From Oscarella lobularis (taxonomy: Eukaryota; Porifera; Homoscleromorpha; Homosclerophorida; Oscarellidae), in assembly GCF_947507565.1 (NCBI RefSeq), contig NC_089180.1:3348001-3412000 (forward strand): a DNA stretch of 64,000 nt, in the 5' to 3' direction. Positions 53,650-63,861 of this stretch are shown here, piece after piece. The notes under the pieces are model-generated. The model saw only the letters and a program-made list of their open reading frames with translations. It was not told where the DNA came from and ran no database searches. The position numbers and the translations under genes were made by a program. Numbering within the stretch: position 1 is the stretch's first letter; the number at the start of each line of letters is the position of its first letter.

Positions 53650-53795
53650 CGATGAAGATACCAGTGTTTTATGGAGCCGACCACCGCAGTTGTACGGGTG
53701 GAGCCCGTATAACGAAGGAGGAAGGCTCTCTCAAACGTGATCTTAGGACCGGAAGTGTTTGTCTGTCTGTATGTCTGTTCGTCACGCTCGGTATT
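53650..53795 (-). repeat. Dispersed hairpin-bearing repeat, copy 2
   Basis: Reverse-orientation match to 3385-3540: it contains TTGTACGGGTGGAGCCCGTA, GGCTCTCTCAAACGTGATCT and a GTCT microsatellite. Differences are point changes and an indel in the GACA run. Confidence 0.72.
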
Positions 53796-53890
53796 GTGAC
53801 GTAACTTAAAAACCCGTTTTTTCGTACAGCGCATGCGCGACAAAGGGCCCAAAACGGTGCCCCAAAAAAGGCGATTTACGACGCCAATAA

Positions 53891-53923
53891 AGCGTTTTTC
53901 CTTTCATAAAGGGAAAAAATGCT
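53891..53923. repeat. Imperfect hairpin
   Basis: AGCGTTTTTCCTTT and AAAGGGAAAAAATGCT are nearly complementary across a 3-base loop. It may be the core or end of a MITE; no element borders were found. Confidence 0.6.
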
Positions 53924-54523
53924 TAGAAACCCTTATTTCCAATTGATCTGTGCTATTTTCCGTGTTATAAATGCCCTGAGAAGCCGAAACAACAGTTTTG
54001 ATTGTCACGCTCTGACGTCACAATCAAAAGTATCCACTCATGCCGTATGTGCGTGGGTATGTACGTGTGTACGGGTAACAGGAAATATGACCCGTACACA
54101 TGCATAGGTCCTCCTCAAATACAGAATACACAGCACGTTATCAAATACCGTAAAGTCGCCATCCTAACTATTCCTGCACCATAAGAGGCGCTTCAAAACT
54201 GCACTCAATTACAAAAACGAGCAGCAACACGTCTATAAAACGGTTTCAAAGCAGTTAGTCCAAACTTGAACTGCTTTGAAACCTTTCCGAAGGAAAACAA
54301 AAACCTTTAGAAAGGCAGCCTCATTCAAAAATAATAGAAATACAAAAGATGTAGTGAATGTTTAGAAACAGTATAGATTTCGTACTGCTATTTGTGCTAT
54401 CACTTACGTACAAGTTTGTATCTGTTTACCTCTCGTACGACTAGGTATAAGAGAGGTAGATCCGTTGTATCTTTGGATCTCTCGTACCTCTAGTTATGTC
54501 AAGTGGATGACCATTTAAAAAAT

Positions 54524-54802
54524 AGTGATGGGCGATACTCGCATCTTCCCCATCGATACCGATATCGATATTATAGCCTCGACACCGCTGATATCGATAC
54601 CTTTCCAATACGATACCGTTAATATTAATCACTTTCCCCGGTATATTTCTTATACCACTATTAGTCCAGGTTTTCACTAAGGAAAAGCAACATACCGGCA
54701 TTGACGTTCTTTGGTTTCAAGCGGCTTCTACGGTTCGACAGTAGTTCTCGCGCTTTTGAAAATAGCCTCTCTGACGGGACGGAGCTAGCAGGAATGCACA
54801 AG
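54524..54802 (-). pseudogene. hAT transposase C-terminal remnant with terminal repeat
   Basis: The minus strand from about 54802 reads CPNVAESARRYLCIPASSVP then SERLFSKARELLSNRRSRLK and PKNVNAGMLLFLSENLD, stop at about 54654. A..YL.IPA-S-S-V-P-S-E-R-x-FS...R.RL.P.NV...LFL..N is the hAT dimerisation region, here without a break. After the stop, tracts of GATATCGATA lead to GTATCGCCCATCACTA at 54524-54537, the probable terminal repeat. Upstream is AT-rich sequence and the catalytic part is lost. This remnant is a different copy from that at 36058-36915, with the same terminal motif. Confidence 0.85.
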
Positions 54803-54839
54803 TAGCGCCTAGCCGATTCTGCGACGTTTGGGCAATGCT

Positions 54840-55005
54840 TTTCGTTTATATTCGTATTCGTATTCTAATTTCTAGTTGTATTTGTATTCGATTTCGTAAA
54901 CGAATACGTATACGAATACGAATTTAATAATGTTAATAATATAATAATAATTTACTAATTTAATATATTGTAATAATTTGATAATAATTTAATAATTATG
55001 ATCTA
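54840..55005. repeat. AT-rich tract with TTCGTATTCGTA inverted repeats
   Basis: ATTCGTATTCGTATTCTAAT and its complement around ACGAATACGTATACGAATAC (54848-54925) can fold back, followed by TAATAAT-type low-complexity sequence to 55005. Confidence 0.8.
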
Positions 55006-55118
55006 ACCTTTTCACTCGTCGATGGGATTTATACTTCTTTAGCGCTTCCTCAACTTCTTTGACTGCCGTAACTCCATGCCTATAAATTTCAACATATTCC
55101 CGCGCTTTCCTATAAAAC

Positions 55119-55330
55119 TTACGTATCCTGTCTAATGGGATGGCGTTTAGAGATGGTTCCACGTTTGCTAGAAGTCCGGTGATGGAGTAGTTGCAGAGTT
55201 TTCTTGTTTTCTTTCAGGAGGGTTTGAGCGGCGTATATGTGTTTGTCCGTTAGCCAGGAGGAGTTAACAACGAATTTGTCCTCATTCAGCCCCAATCTTG
55301 GGAGCCACGGATCAGGTAACGAATCTCTCC
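55119..55330 (-). pseudogene. Short conserved fragment (SSWLTDKHIYAAQTLLK motif)
   Basis: The minus strand encodes DPWLPRLGLNEDKFVVNSSW then LTDKHIYAAQTLLKEN. From memory, a W-L-x-D-x-H-I-x-x-A-x-x-L-L-K motif recurs in invertebrate multicopy proteins with a Ulp1-like protease, but the protease residues are not here. Lys/Arg-rich, unstructured sequence follows. Family and function remain open. Confidence 0.35.
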
Positions 55331-55358
55331 TGCGACCTCTTTGTCTCTTTGTCACCAC

Positions 55359-56330
55359 TGTGTTCCAAACACGAAAGGCTCCCTAAAAAGTATTTTGTGC
55401 AATTCGCCGGTTTAGGCGCATTGTTTTATGCATGGCGAACCTTGAGAATTGTTGATGGAACCTTCGGAATTCTAGGTGTCACAGTCTTTGACGCCTTGAT
55501 TTGGATTTGTGTATGCCACAGTTGAGCGTACAAGAAGAAAATTAAATTTGTTGACAAATAAGGACCTGCGCTTTAATTGGTCTTAATTTAGTATTCGACT
55601 GTGAAGATTTCAGCTTGACTGGGACAAAAGCAAAGAGAGACATGAATCATTTTCACAGACACTGAATTTATATATCTAATTACTCTCTTTAGCAGGGTGG
55701 AGGATAGTAGTGTCGCTTTCATCATTCGAAGACGTACAGTCTACGCTTCCACTCATCATAGAAAAAAAGAAAATTTTGGTATCAATGCTCGTATGTGTTT
55801 TCGATGGCTATTTTGCGTGATATTTTACACCTTTCCGGTATACACCCTATTGCATCGTCTTCATTGCGAACTTCGTTTAAAACAAATGAATGAGACGATG
55901 AAGCGATTTCTCTTTAAACCCTTCTTTCAATTTTGCACGACACGATTATTTTCTTTATTTTTAAACCTTTATGACTTGTTGTTGCCTGCTTGTCTTTCGG
56001 TGGCTGTTGTGGTGCTATCTTGGCAACATTTTAACTGTAAAGCCACCACTAGTTAATTAAAGCTGCCTATAAATCGATTGCCTTCTAGTGGTTTAGCCAG
56101 ATATTCAGTTTGATTATATTAATTCAATGGATAATGTGATGCCCTACTATACCGTATTACCGCACATAAAAGCGCTTGCGCTTCTACGTGAAAACAGGCT
56201 TTGACGGCAAATTAACGTGTTCATTCCGATATAGGCGCATGCGCTTGTATATGAACAACCAGTTTGAGTACACGACGTGAGGCAATATAACAGGCAAGAC
56301 AAAAGCTAAGCTATTCGTTTGGGTTCCGAA
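55359..56330. other. No gene identified
   Basis: A plus frame at 55697-56056 encodes 119 residues with two hydrophobic stretches (WLFCVIFYTFPVYTLL; LLLPACLSVAVVVLSW) that could span a membrane; it has no known relative that I recognise and is not supported further. Confidence 0.35.
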
Positions 56331-56332
56331 GT

Positions 56333-57093
56333 TCAATCTTCGTAGAGATCGCCCTCATCTCTACAGGACCTGCTGCTTTCGTCTGGATGTTCTGATTCAT
56401 CGTCTGACTCATCGTCAGATTCATCGTCAGATTCATTATCACTAAAATCTGAATGGCTCAGTTCAGATTCTAAACTTCCGCCGCCAATGAGCAACTGCAA
56501 TCGAGAATTTAAAGTCTCTCCGCTTTCAGGCGTAACAATGCCACATGAAGTAAACGACTTCGCAATCATGGTATCGTCAGTTGCTTTCCAGCATTCATCG
56601 ACCCATTCCGCAATCAATTTGTAGCTGGCAGACTTTCTGTTGCCGCTCTTAGTAAATTCCTGTTCACCACTTCTCAACCACTCTTGCCATTTCTCTCGCA
56701 TTGCAGATTTGAAGGGTTTGTTCCATGAGACGTCACACGGCTGTACAATGGGTGTCAAACCCGGCGGGATAAAGACTGCCGTAGTTTGGTGGTGACGTTT
56801 CAATGCTGATAGAACTGTTTTGTTCATATGGCTCGCATGCCTGTCGTACACTAGACAGGCGGGAGCACGAAACAGGGAGTTTGGCCTTTTCCTCCAAACT
56901 TCTGTCATCCAAAATTTCAGCAAATCCGAAGTCATGGAGCCTCCCTTTGCGAGAAGTATTGGTCCAACTCTTAGGCTTACGCCAACTCGTTTCTTCCAAC
57001 GAGATAGCCATTGTGGACTCGCGGCAAAATGAGACAATCCCAAACCTCCGGCAACTTCTTTCGCAAAACCTTAGACATGCTGTAATTAGTTAA
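56333..57093 (-). pseudogene. Pogo/Tigger-type transposase, internally deleted
   Basis: On the minus strand, AKEVAGGLGLSHFAASPQWL and SRWKKRVGVSLR form the end of the CENP-B-like HTH pair. The next residues, VGPILLAKGGSMTSDLLKFW, already belong to the DDE_1 catalytic domain just before its second Asp, which lies in ACLVYDRHASHMNKTVLSAL. FIPPGLTPIVQPCDVSWNKP, the family's hallmark P-G-x-T-x-x-x-QP-x-D, follows with the third acidic residue. The stretch normally between HTH and this point, including the first catalytic Asp, is missing without frame loss, so the protein cannot cut. The C-terminus is acidic, with ESDDESDDESDDESEH repeats. The frame stays open to 56333. Confidence 0.85.
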
Positions 57094-57139
57094 ATCCAAC
57101 GCTATTCTAAAAAAGTTTCCTATCCAAAGAATGCACTTG

Positions 57140-57569
57140 CACTTGGAAAGGCGTAACTTTCCGTTTTACTTCCAACACTACCATTATGTCTGCGCTTCTG
57201 GAACCTAAATCGTATTTGTGGACCCTCCCTCGGTACGCTTTGGGGAGCAAGACTCCCGCTAAGTTGAGTACCCGGCTTTGCCCGTTGTGCGGAATTTTTG
57301 ACAGGTAACGATAGGGCACGTGGTTTGACTTGCTTGGGTAAGAGTTTCAAAGTATTGATACTTCTTTGTGGCGTAGGTTCGTTGTTCGTGTATCGCAAAA
57401 AGTGTAGCAGGACGCATTTTTACTTTATTTAATTAAAACCGGATGAAAAGTCGAAGATTGAGGCCAACAGGCCAAACGTGGCGTTTAAGGAAACTACCAG
57501 AAAAAGTTCCTTTTAGGAAAAAACGTAGATGCAAGAAATGGCCAAAGGGCCAAAATAGTTCAAATTAGA
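57140..57569 (+). repeat. Dispersed repeat R2, copy 2
   Basis: Direct-orientation match to 27225-27659, differing by a few substitutions and short indels (for example CAAGACCCACTCCCGC versus CAAGACTCCCGC). It is truncated at its 5' end relative to copy 1. After 57569 the sequences diverge. Confidence 0.9.
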
Positions 57570-58152
57570 TGGGCCAAGAAGGCCAAAACGTGGTCAACGC
57601 AATCGCGTGTCTATGGCACGCACAGATTCACGGAGAACCGTAAAATTAGCCGTTGGTGAGAGGAGACCCCGCCGAAGTCAAGGCCGGTCGTCCACGCCCA
57701 AAATCACGCCAAAGACGAACATGAGGGTGTTTTGGTAGCAATTGACGTTTCAGTGGCATGCACGACATACTACGGCAACGTTTAGACAGCCACTTGTGGC
57801 CGTATAAGCGATGACGTGAGAGTTTACCCCGCCGACGTTTAGCATACCGACGCGTGAGAAATTAGGGACCATTAGCTGAGAATTCAATAGCGCAGACAAG
57901 AAAAACTCGTACTTTAAACTACAGATAACATACCGAATGGGGATACAATGATCCAAACGACATCGTTGACGAGAGAAACAGCGATATTTTAAGAAATATC
58001 CGGGATTCCGGCGACAATCATAGAGCCACGTATAGGTCACGTGCAACGGGGAGTTTCCCATTCCTCTTTCCTTTATCTATGGTCGGATCACGGATACTAG
58101 TCGGATAAACGAGGGGAGAGATAACTGAAGGTCGGATAACCGAGGATCTACA
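57570..58152. other. No gene identified
   Basis: Short frames only. Around 58030-58080 a block resembles 18014-18063 and may be the end of a repeat continuing into R1. Confidence 0.4.
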
Positions 58153-58402
58153 GTACAGTGCACCCACGTGACCCTTTCGCGGATTTCCACGCCTAATTCA
58201 GAATGGGTAAGATGCACTATCTTTTCGCTAACGCGAAACAATAGTGATATTCTTTCTTTAAGATTTGGTCGAAGGATTAGTCGATCGCATGCATGCTGAT
58301 CGAGTAATCCTTCACGATATGGCTAAGTACTATTCGCCGTTTCCCGGCGTCAATCCCTACGTAACTACTCTACTTCTTTATTCGAAACGCAACGGCCTAC
58401 AC
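58153..58402 (+). repeat. Dispersed repeat R1, copy 2
   Basis: Matches 22426-22690 in the same orientation with roughly one difference in four positions; shared landmarks are given at copy 1. Confidence 0.75.
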
Positions 58403-58639
58403 GTTGTTAGCTTGTTGGTATCTATATAGCACTAAGTATTATTAATTAAGGATTAACGAAAGAATCGGCACTTTTTTGCAGAAAACGGACACAAAAAATA
58501 AAAATTAAACATAGGTAGCAAAATACATTAAAGAGGTTAACAATGTGTTCGGTTTGCCCAAAGCAAGTTTGTATTGGTGGCCGTGGGTGCAACAAACATT
58601 GCTACATAAGGACAAAAATGCTTTGTGCGCTGGCGGATT

Positions 58640-58986
58640 TTTTTGCCTGAAGCGCTTGCCGATGTGAAAACGAAATACTACCAGCTTCAAATAGACATGG
58701 AGCAGCAGCCTTCTATAATTCGAATGAAAATTGGGAGCGAGTATGAGGATAAACTGGAGGCATGCAATCACTAAGAATAATATATAGGGAAGCGGCTCTA
58801 TTATTAGTTAGTTATTAGTCATTTGTATTTTTCTAAGGAAGATTGCTGAGAGGCCTTGACAAACAGGGAGAGTACTATAAAAAGGAGTTGCAGGAGAAGG
58901 ATGATTTATTAATGGAGGAATTGGAGAAGGTCTCAGAAGAGTTGATAGAAGAGCTCGAAAAGGCGGAGAGCCGGAAGAGGAAATGA
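58640..58986 (+). CDS. Small coiled-coil protein, two exons, partial
   Basis: Two plus-strand blocks read as coding: about 58645-58765 (EALADVKTKYYQLQIDMEQQ, SIIRMKIGSEYEDKLEA) and 58850-58986 (GLDKQGEYYKKELQEKDDLL, MEELEKVSEELIEELEKAES-RKRK, stop). The second has heptad-spaced Leu and Ile with Glu/Lys between them, a clear coiled coil. Between them, 58766-58849, stop codons and a T-rich tract suggest an intron, though no perfect donor was fixed. The 5' end is unresolved. I do not recognise a family. Its codon usage and lack of stops in the coiled-coil block favour a real gene fragment. Confidence 0.4.
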
Positions 58987-58989
58987 GAA

Positions 58990-59880
58990 AGACGAAGACC
59001 GAGTCAGCTCTGTGCGTGGACGATATTCGCGCTTTCGCAAGACGGATGGAAGAAAAGCTTTAAAGTACATAAAGTATAAAGTACATAGTTCAGTAACGCC
59101 AAAACATGACGTTGGAAAACGAGTTTAAAGATAACGAGCAGTTTCGTTATAATAATAGTCATTTTTGGTCATTTAGAAAATGAGGCATCAATACAGTAAA
59201 GCAAGCGAGAGATGCTGCAGTTTGCTGAAAATAACAGAATCGTATTTGAGAATGCAGGAAAATACAATCTTAAGTTTATCTCAATTCGAAAGCGGCGGTA
59301 AGCTGAACACTCCACATTCACTTTGCCTATATCAATATCAGGTGTCGAAGACGTAAACACTGAGATGATAATTTGCGTCACTGCAATCGTCCACGTCTAC
59401 AACAAACAACAATCGTCCGAACCGTGCATAATTCGATGAGAGTATGGCAAAAGTACAAATGTATTTATTTTCAATACGAAATGCTTTAGATTAGCTTACG
59501 CACAAATTAATACAGGCTGAAGCAGACACGTGCGCCAAAGGTACAAAGGATTCACTCCCTAAAGTATTCAATTACTTCTTCCCTAGAAATTTAGACAGAC
59601 GTTGGCACCCTATTCGCTTCGATTGGCTGCCAGTGCAATCTCTTTGATGCTCCCTCACTGTCTTTTCTCCTCAAGGATGAAAATAAAGTTGACAGTGTCA
59701 GCTCAGCTCAGACAGACAATGAGGGGAAATGGTGCTGATGCCACTAAAGAAAATGCCGCTTGAGACAATTATAACGTATTCCTTTATCTGGAACTTCATT
59801 AATTGATAATTCTAGGCCGTTTTACAAAGAGCAAAAGTGCATTGTTTTTGAATCAGCGTTGCTTTCTCTCTTTAACAAAT
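58990..59880. other. No gene identified
   Basis: Nothing could be supported; a minus frame at 59169-59381 has no motif. Confidence 0.4.
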
Positions 59881-59978
59881 GTGTGTATTGCAGGTCACAC
59901 GACGTCATAGTGACAAAGGCAGTCACTGGGTCCCTCTTGAGGGTAAAACAAGAGTGAAAAGACTGTGATCTCGTACGG

Positions 59979-60930
59979 GTGTTGTATAGCGAACACTTTG
60001 TCAGCAACTTGCCTGCCGGAAATATTGCAATTTCTGCTGCAATATTTGGCTCTGGATCTTTGCCTTCTCAAGCCCTGAGAATTTTTGAATTCCTGAACTG
60101 TTCCGGCGTGACAAGACGGTCGTACTTCAGGAAGCAGAGTCAATGCATTTTGCAAGTTGTGTCTCAAGTGTGGCAAACGAAGCCGTAGAAAATTCTTCAG
60201 CGACTAAATGCTACTGGTGCGCATGCATTGGTATGCGGAGACGGAAGATCTGACAGTCCTGGCCATTGTGCCAAATTCGGGTCATACACTCTAGTTGAAG
60301 TCGAACAGAACGTGGTCATTGACTTGCAACCAGTCCAGGTACTTTTTTCACTACTCATTCATTGACTGACCGTATAGTGGCATTCTTTCATAGAGTAATT
60401 AGGTGCTCGGATTATATCACATGAAGAAAGCTTGTCTTTTAAGATTTCTTGAATTTCTTGATGAGCACGGCATTGACATTGGCATCCTCATCACTAACCG
60501 CCATTGTGGCATAGCTAAATGGGTTAGGGAAAACATGAGAGCAACAGTTCAACACTTTGATCACGTTGCAAAATGTGAGTCTTAGGCAACCTAGTGCAGT
60601 TCTGATTACCGGTAACTACATTTTCCCGCATCATTCCGTAAAAAAGCAGAAGCCTTAGCAAAGACGAAGGACTGTGAAATCATTGGCTGCTGAATTAAGA
60701 GTATCGTCAACCATCTATACTGGTTTGCTGCCTCGACTCCATCAGGAGACATTCGGGCAAAATAGCTGTCATTGCTAAACCACATTCAGAATGTGCACAC
60801 AGGCCAAGGAAATCGTTTTCCATCCTGTACCAACCCTAGGTTTGCAACTTCCCTGTATGGTTATATTCCCTTCGAAAGTCTTGACTCCGAGGAGAGCGTG
60901 GGCGTGAGCTGACAAACATTGAAGCTCAAT
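59979..60930 (+). pseudogene. Transposase-like protein (GDGRSDSPGHCAKFG family), copy A
   Basis: Blocks in order: FVSNLPAGNIAISAAIFGSG with ALRIFEFLNCSGVTRRSYFR (60000-60180); GDGRSDSPGHCAKFGSYTLV then a splice donor GTACTT after PVQ (60235-60340); and after an intron, LEFLDEHGIDIGILITNRHC then GIAKWVRENMRATVQHFDHV (60440-60590). Remnants further on (CEIIGC, NHLYW-like, to about 60930) are frameshifted. I recall this family as a multicopy transposase in fish and cnidarians with D residues in G-D-G-R and T/S-D-R-H; here the second is N-R-H, so a catalytic Asp would be lost. A Kolobok-like origin is possible but not certain. Copy B at 63074 is better preserved. Confidence 0.6.
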
Positions 60931-60941
60931 AGCTCAACTCT

Positions 60942-62870
60942 CTATAATACAGTAAGCTTTTGATGAAGTGAAATACCCAAGGTAAAGCAGAGAAACAATA
61001 GTTTTTTTAAAAACTTGTTGGTTGACGTACGATGATGTTTGGTACGATTGCTCGTCGCTTGATTAATAGCACTTTGCTGTTCGGATGTCACAGATTCAAA
61101 GAGTCCTTTCGCTATTTCGACTTTGTTCAATTTCTAGAGCTGATATTCTTCATCTTTTATCTTCAAGACTGCGGCATAATTTGTCCAGTTCTGTAGCGAT
61201 TTCTTTGATAAAGCCTCGACTTCTTTCAGCATCTTACGTACGCACATAAAAGCGCCAAAAATATCAGCTTCATTCTGCTGCATTGAGAAGCTTGAAAAGG
61301 AGAAAGAAGGTCGGTGAAAAATGCGCATCCTAATATATTTGGCGTCAGTCCATTTTTTCAGATATTCTTGCAACTTTGCTCGATCAGCAGCTTTGACTGT
61401 GGAATCCTACGATAACGTACTCAGATGATTAGTGTACGCTCCGTACTACGACATGACTCTTTTCATCGCGGCAATTTTGCGAGAAATCCATCTCGAACCA
61501 CTTGCTCGAATGGGCCTGGTCCCTCCTTCCTCGAACTCAAAGCACTCTTTCAAATCACGTATCACGTCATTCAGTTCTCGGCATTTTTTGGCGAATTTTC
61601 GTAAATATAATAGAGTCTCAGAAGCATTTCATCTATTATATCAAATTCAGTTCTTTTCAAACCATCTCGTAGTGACAGCTCCAACCGATGAGCGATGCAC
61701 CACATCCAGAAGACCCAGGGCACTTTTTCCTGAACAAGACCTCTAAGTCCTGATGCAGCAATATTTGCGCTGGCTCTATCGGTGCCAACACCTACAAACC
61801 TTTTGCAGCTTTCTTCACCTATTTCAGCAATTGCTATTCTTTTAAGAGCAGATTGAAGGCACTGGAAGAGTCCTGCTGCCGTAACAGTGTCTGGTCGTTC
61901 AATAGAGAAAAACGAAATTTTAGTGTAAACCTGTTCTTCGTCACTATTAACATCGCAGTAAAGTACAAGAAACATTTCCTCATCGATATTGCCTGTATCC
62001 GTCGATCCGTCCATAAGAATTGAAAAAAAATCGCTTTTGAAATTTGCTTTTCTAAATCTTTTCTTTTTGATTCTGCCATGTAATAGCAAAACTGTTTTGC
62101 CGCTTTATCATTTCTGTACTCGCGTCCAAGGTCTACTCCATGATGTTCTTCAAGATCACAAAGCGACTGGTACTTGAAGAAAGCCAACTTCTCTCTGGCG
62201 ACAAAATGGGCAAAAGATTCTGCCATGTAATAGCAAAATTGGTTTGCCGCTTTATCATTTCTGTACTCGCGTCCAAGGTCTACTCCATGATGTTCTTCAA
62301 GATCACAAAGCGACTGGTACTTGAAGAAAGCCAACTTCTCTCTGGCGACAAAATGAGCAATGTCGAATTTTATTCTCAGCTTTTTTAGCGCGCTTTCCGA
62401 AAGCGTGTCCATTGCTTGCGCAATAGGCACGTACGCCGCACTGCTCTCTCCTTTTGATTGAGCCTGCTCTTTCTTTAAAAGCAGCATGGCATGCTTGTGC
62501 TGCTCACTGGCAGCGTGATCGCGGATATTGCTGGTACGGACAAATTCCGCTCCAACTACCCATTTCTCGCTGTAGTTGCGACCGCTCTCAATCTTCTCTT
62601 TGAACTTCGTGCACGCTTTACAATGGAGCTTGGTGACGATTTTGGTTCCCCGCGACATAGCCGTAACGCAGTCAAGCCACGATATCGTCCGGATTTCCTT
62701 GTCCAGTTCGCGTTTCCATTTCTGGTGTACGTGCTGTGGCTCGTTGTTCGCTTCGTGACACTATCTTTGGCGCCAGCTTCACGATCATCCAAGCGTTTTC
62801 TCTTGGCGTTAGACATAGCGAGAGTCGAAGCTGCTCGTATACGGGCCAGATCGCAGGCGAAAAGTTCTTT
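60942..62870 (-). pseudogene. hAT-derived transposase (ZMYM/ZNF862-like), degraded
   Basis: Minus-strand blocks: a basic start near 62820 (MSNAKRKRLDDREAGAKDSV); after a shift, LHCKACTKFKEKIESGRNYS and VRTSNIRDHAASEQHKHAM, a TTF/BED-like finger; FDIAHFVAREKLAFFKYQSL and GVDLGREYRNDKAAKQFCYY; SDFFSILMDGSTDTGNIDEE (catalytic Asp in M-D-G-S-T-D); GVGTDRASANIAASGLRGLV and VFWMWCIAHRLELSLRDGL (Cys-x2-His region); RASGSRWISRKIAAMKR; and LKKWTDAKYIRMRIFHR to about 61134. The order fits hAT-like proteins of the ZMYM6/ZNF862 type. Frameshifts lie near 62730, 62050 and 61570, stop codons near 61430, and the C-terminal dimerisation part is absent. A 49-residue block is duplicated in tandem. Confidence 0.75.
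62074..62367. repeat. 147-bp tandem duplication within the hAT-like gene
   Basis: The sequence starting TGCCATGTAATAGCAAAA at 62074 recurs at 62221; the period is exactly 147 bp (49 codons), so the frame is kept. Copies differ at only a few bases (for example AACTGTTTTGCC versus AATTGGTTTGCC). The protein block HFVAREKLAFFKYQSLCDLE with its downstream GREYRNDKAA is therefore present twice. Confidence 0.95.
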
Positions 62871-63073
62871 CATGTATCAGGTAACATTCGCGCGAAAGCT
62901 GAACGCGATAGCAGGGCAAGGCGTTGATAAGAATGATATTCGCAACATTAAATAGTACTGCATTGCGCGAAAAAACATTCGGTCAAAATGACCGAACAAA
63001 ATGAGTATTGATCGGCCAAACAATAAATTTGGTCGGAAATTGTCCGATGTCCGACCGCTATTTCTAACACTGC

Positions 63074-63861
63074 TTGGAAAGAGAAAGGACGCCTAATCTT
63101 GAGCAGTTAAAGTCGACGGAAGGAAGCATCAAAGTCTTTGGCGACGGTCGGGCTGATAGCCCCGGGCATTCAGCCAAATTCGGGACGTACAGTCTTATTG
63201 AAGTCACGAAGAGCGTTGTTGTTGACGTAGAAGTTGTACAGGTAACGACAAACAAACTAAAAAAAGTAGTAATTTAATCCAACACTTAATTAATTAACAG
63301 TAATTGGTTAATTACCTTGTGTAGTGGAACGAAGTGGGTGGGTCCTATTATATGGAAATTGAAGGGATGAAGCGGGCGTTCGAAGTCCTAAAGAAAAAGG
63401 GTATTGAAATCAATGCATTTATAAGTGATCGACATAGGGGAATTGGCAAATGGGTACGCAAAAATATGCTAGAAACTCGTCACTTCTGTGTGGCATGTTG
63501 CAAAATGTACGCTACAACCAGTGTATCTTTCAATGATGCGCTAATCAATGATTTTGCATTCAGGAAAAAGGTCGAGGCCTTGGCCAAAACAAAGGAGTGC
63601 GAGATTGTAGGCAAATGGATTAAAAGCATTGTCAACCACATTTACTGGTGTGCAGCGTCGACACCAGACGGTGATAGCAATATGGTGAAGTGTAAATGGC
63701 TTTCTTTGGACAACCATTTACACAACGTTCACGAAGGGAACAGCTCATCATTCCCAACATGCTTACACGGGCCTCTTCCAAAGCCTAGAAGAAAGCTGTG
63801 GCTTAGTCCACGTAACCAAATGAGGAAATTATACAAACAAATCCGGAAGCGTAGGTTGTGA
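63074..63861 (+). pseudogene. Transposase-like protein (GDGRADSPGHSAKFG family), copy B
   Basis: Exon one (about 63074-63240) has SIKVFGDGRADSPGHSAKFG and TYSLIEVTKSVVVDVEVVQ before a GTAACG donor. Exon two (from about 63330) has YYMEIEGMKRAFEVLKKKGI, NAFISDRHRGIGKWVRKNML, KVEALAKTKECEIVGKWIKS, IVNHIYWCAASTPDGDSNMV and NHLHNVHEGNSSSFPTCLHG, ending at 63861. The D of G-D-G-R and of S-D-R-H are plausible catalytic acids. Exon two is open throughout, although the residues before HFCVACCKMY look shifted relative to the family (a YDVWH-like stretch would be expected). The N-terminal part seen in copy A (GNIAISAAIFGSG) is missing here. A truncated but little decayed copy. Confidence 0.6.

Noticed and set aside
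55697-56056. Two-pass membrane protein
   Set aside because: Hydrophobicity is what T-rich DNA gives by chance; no homology, splice or start support.
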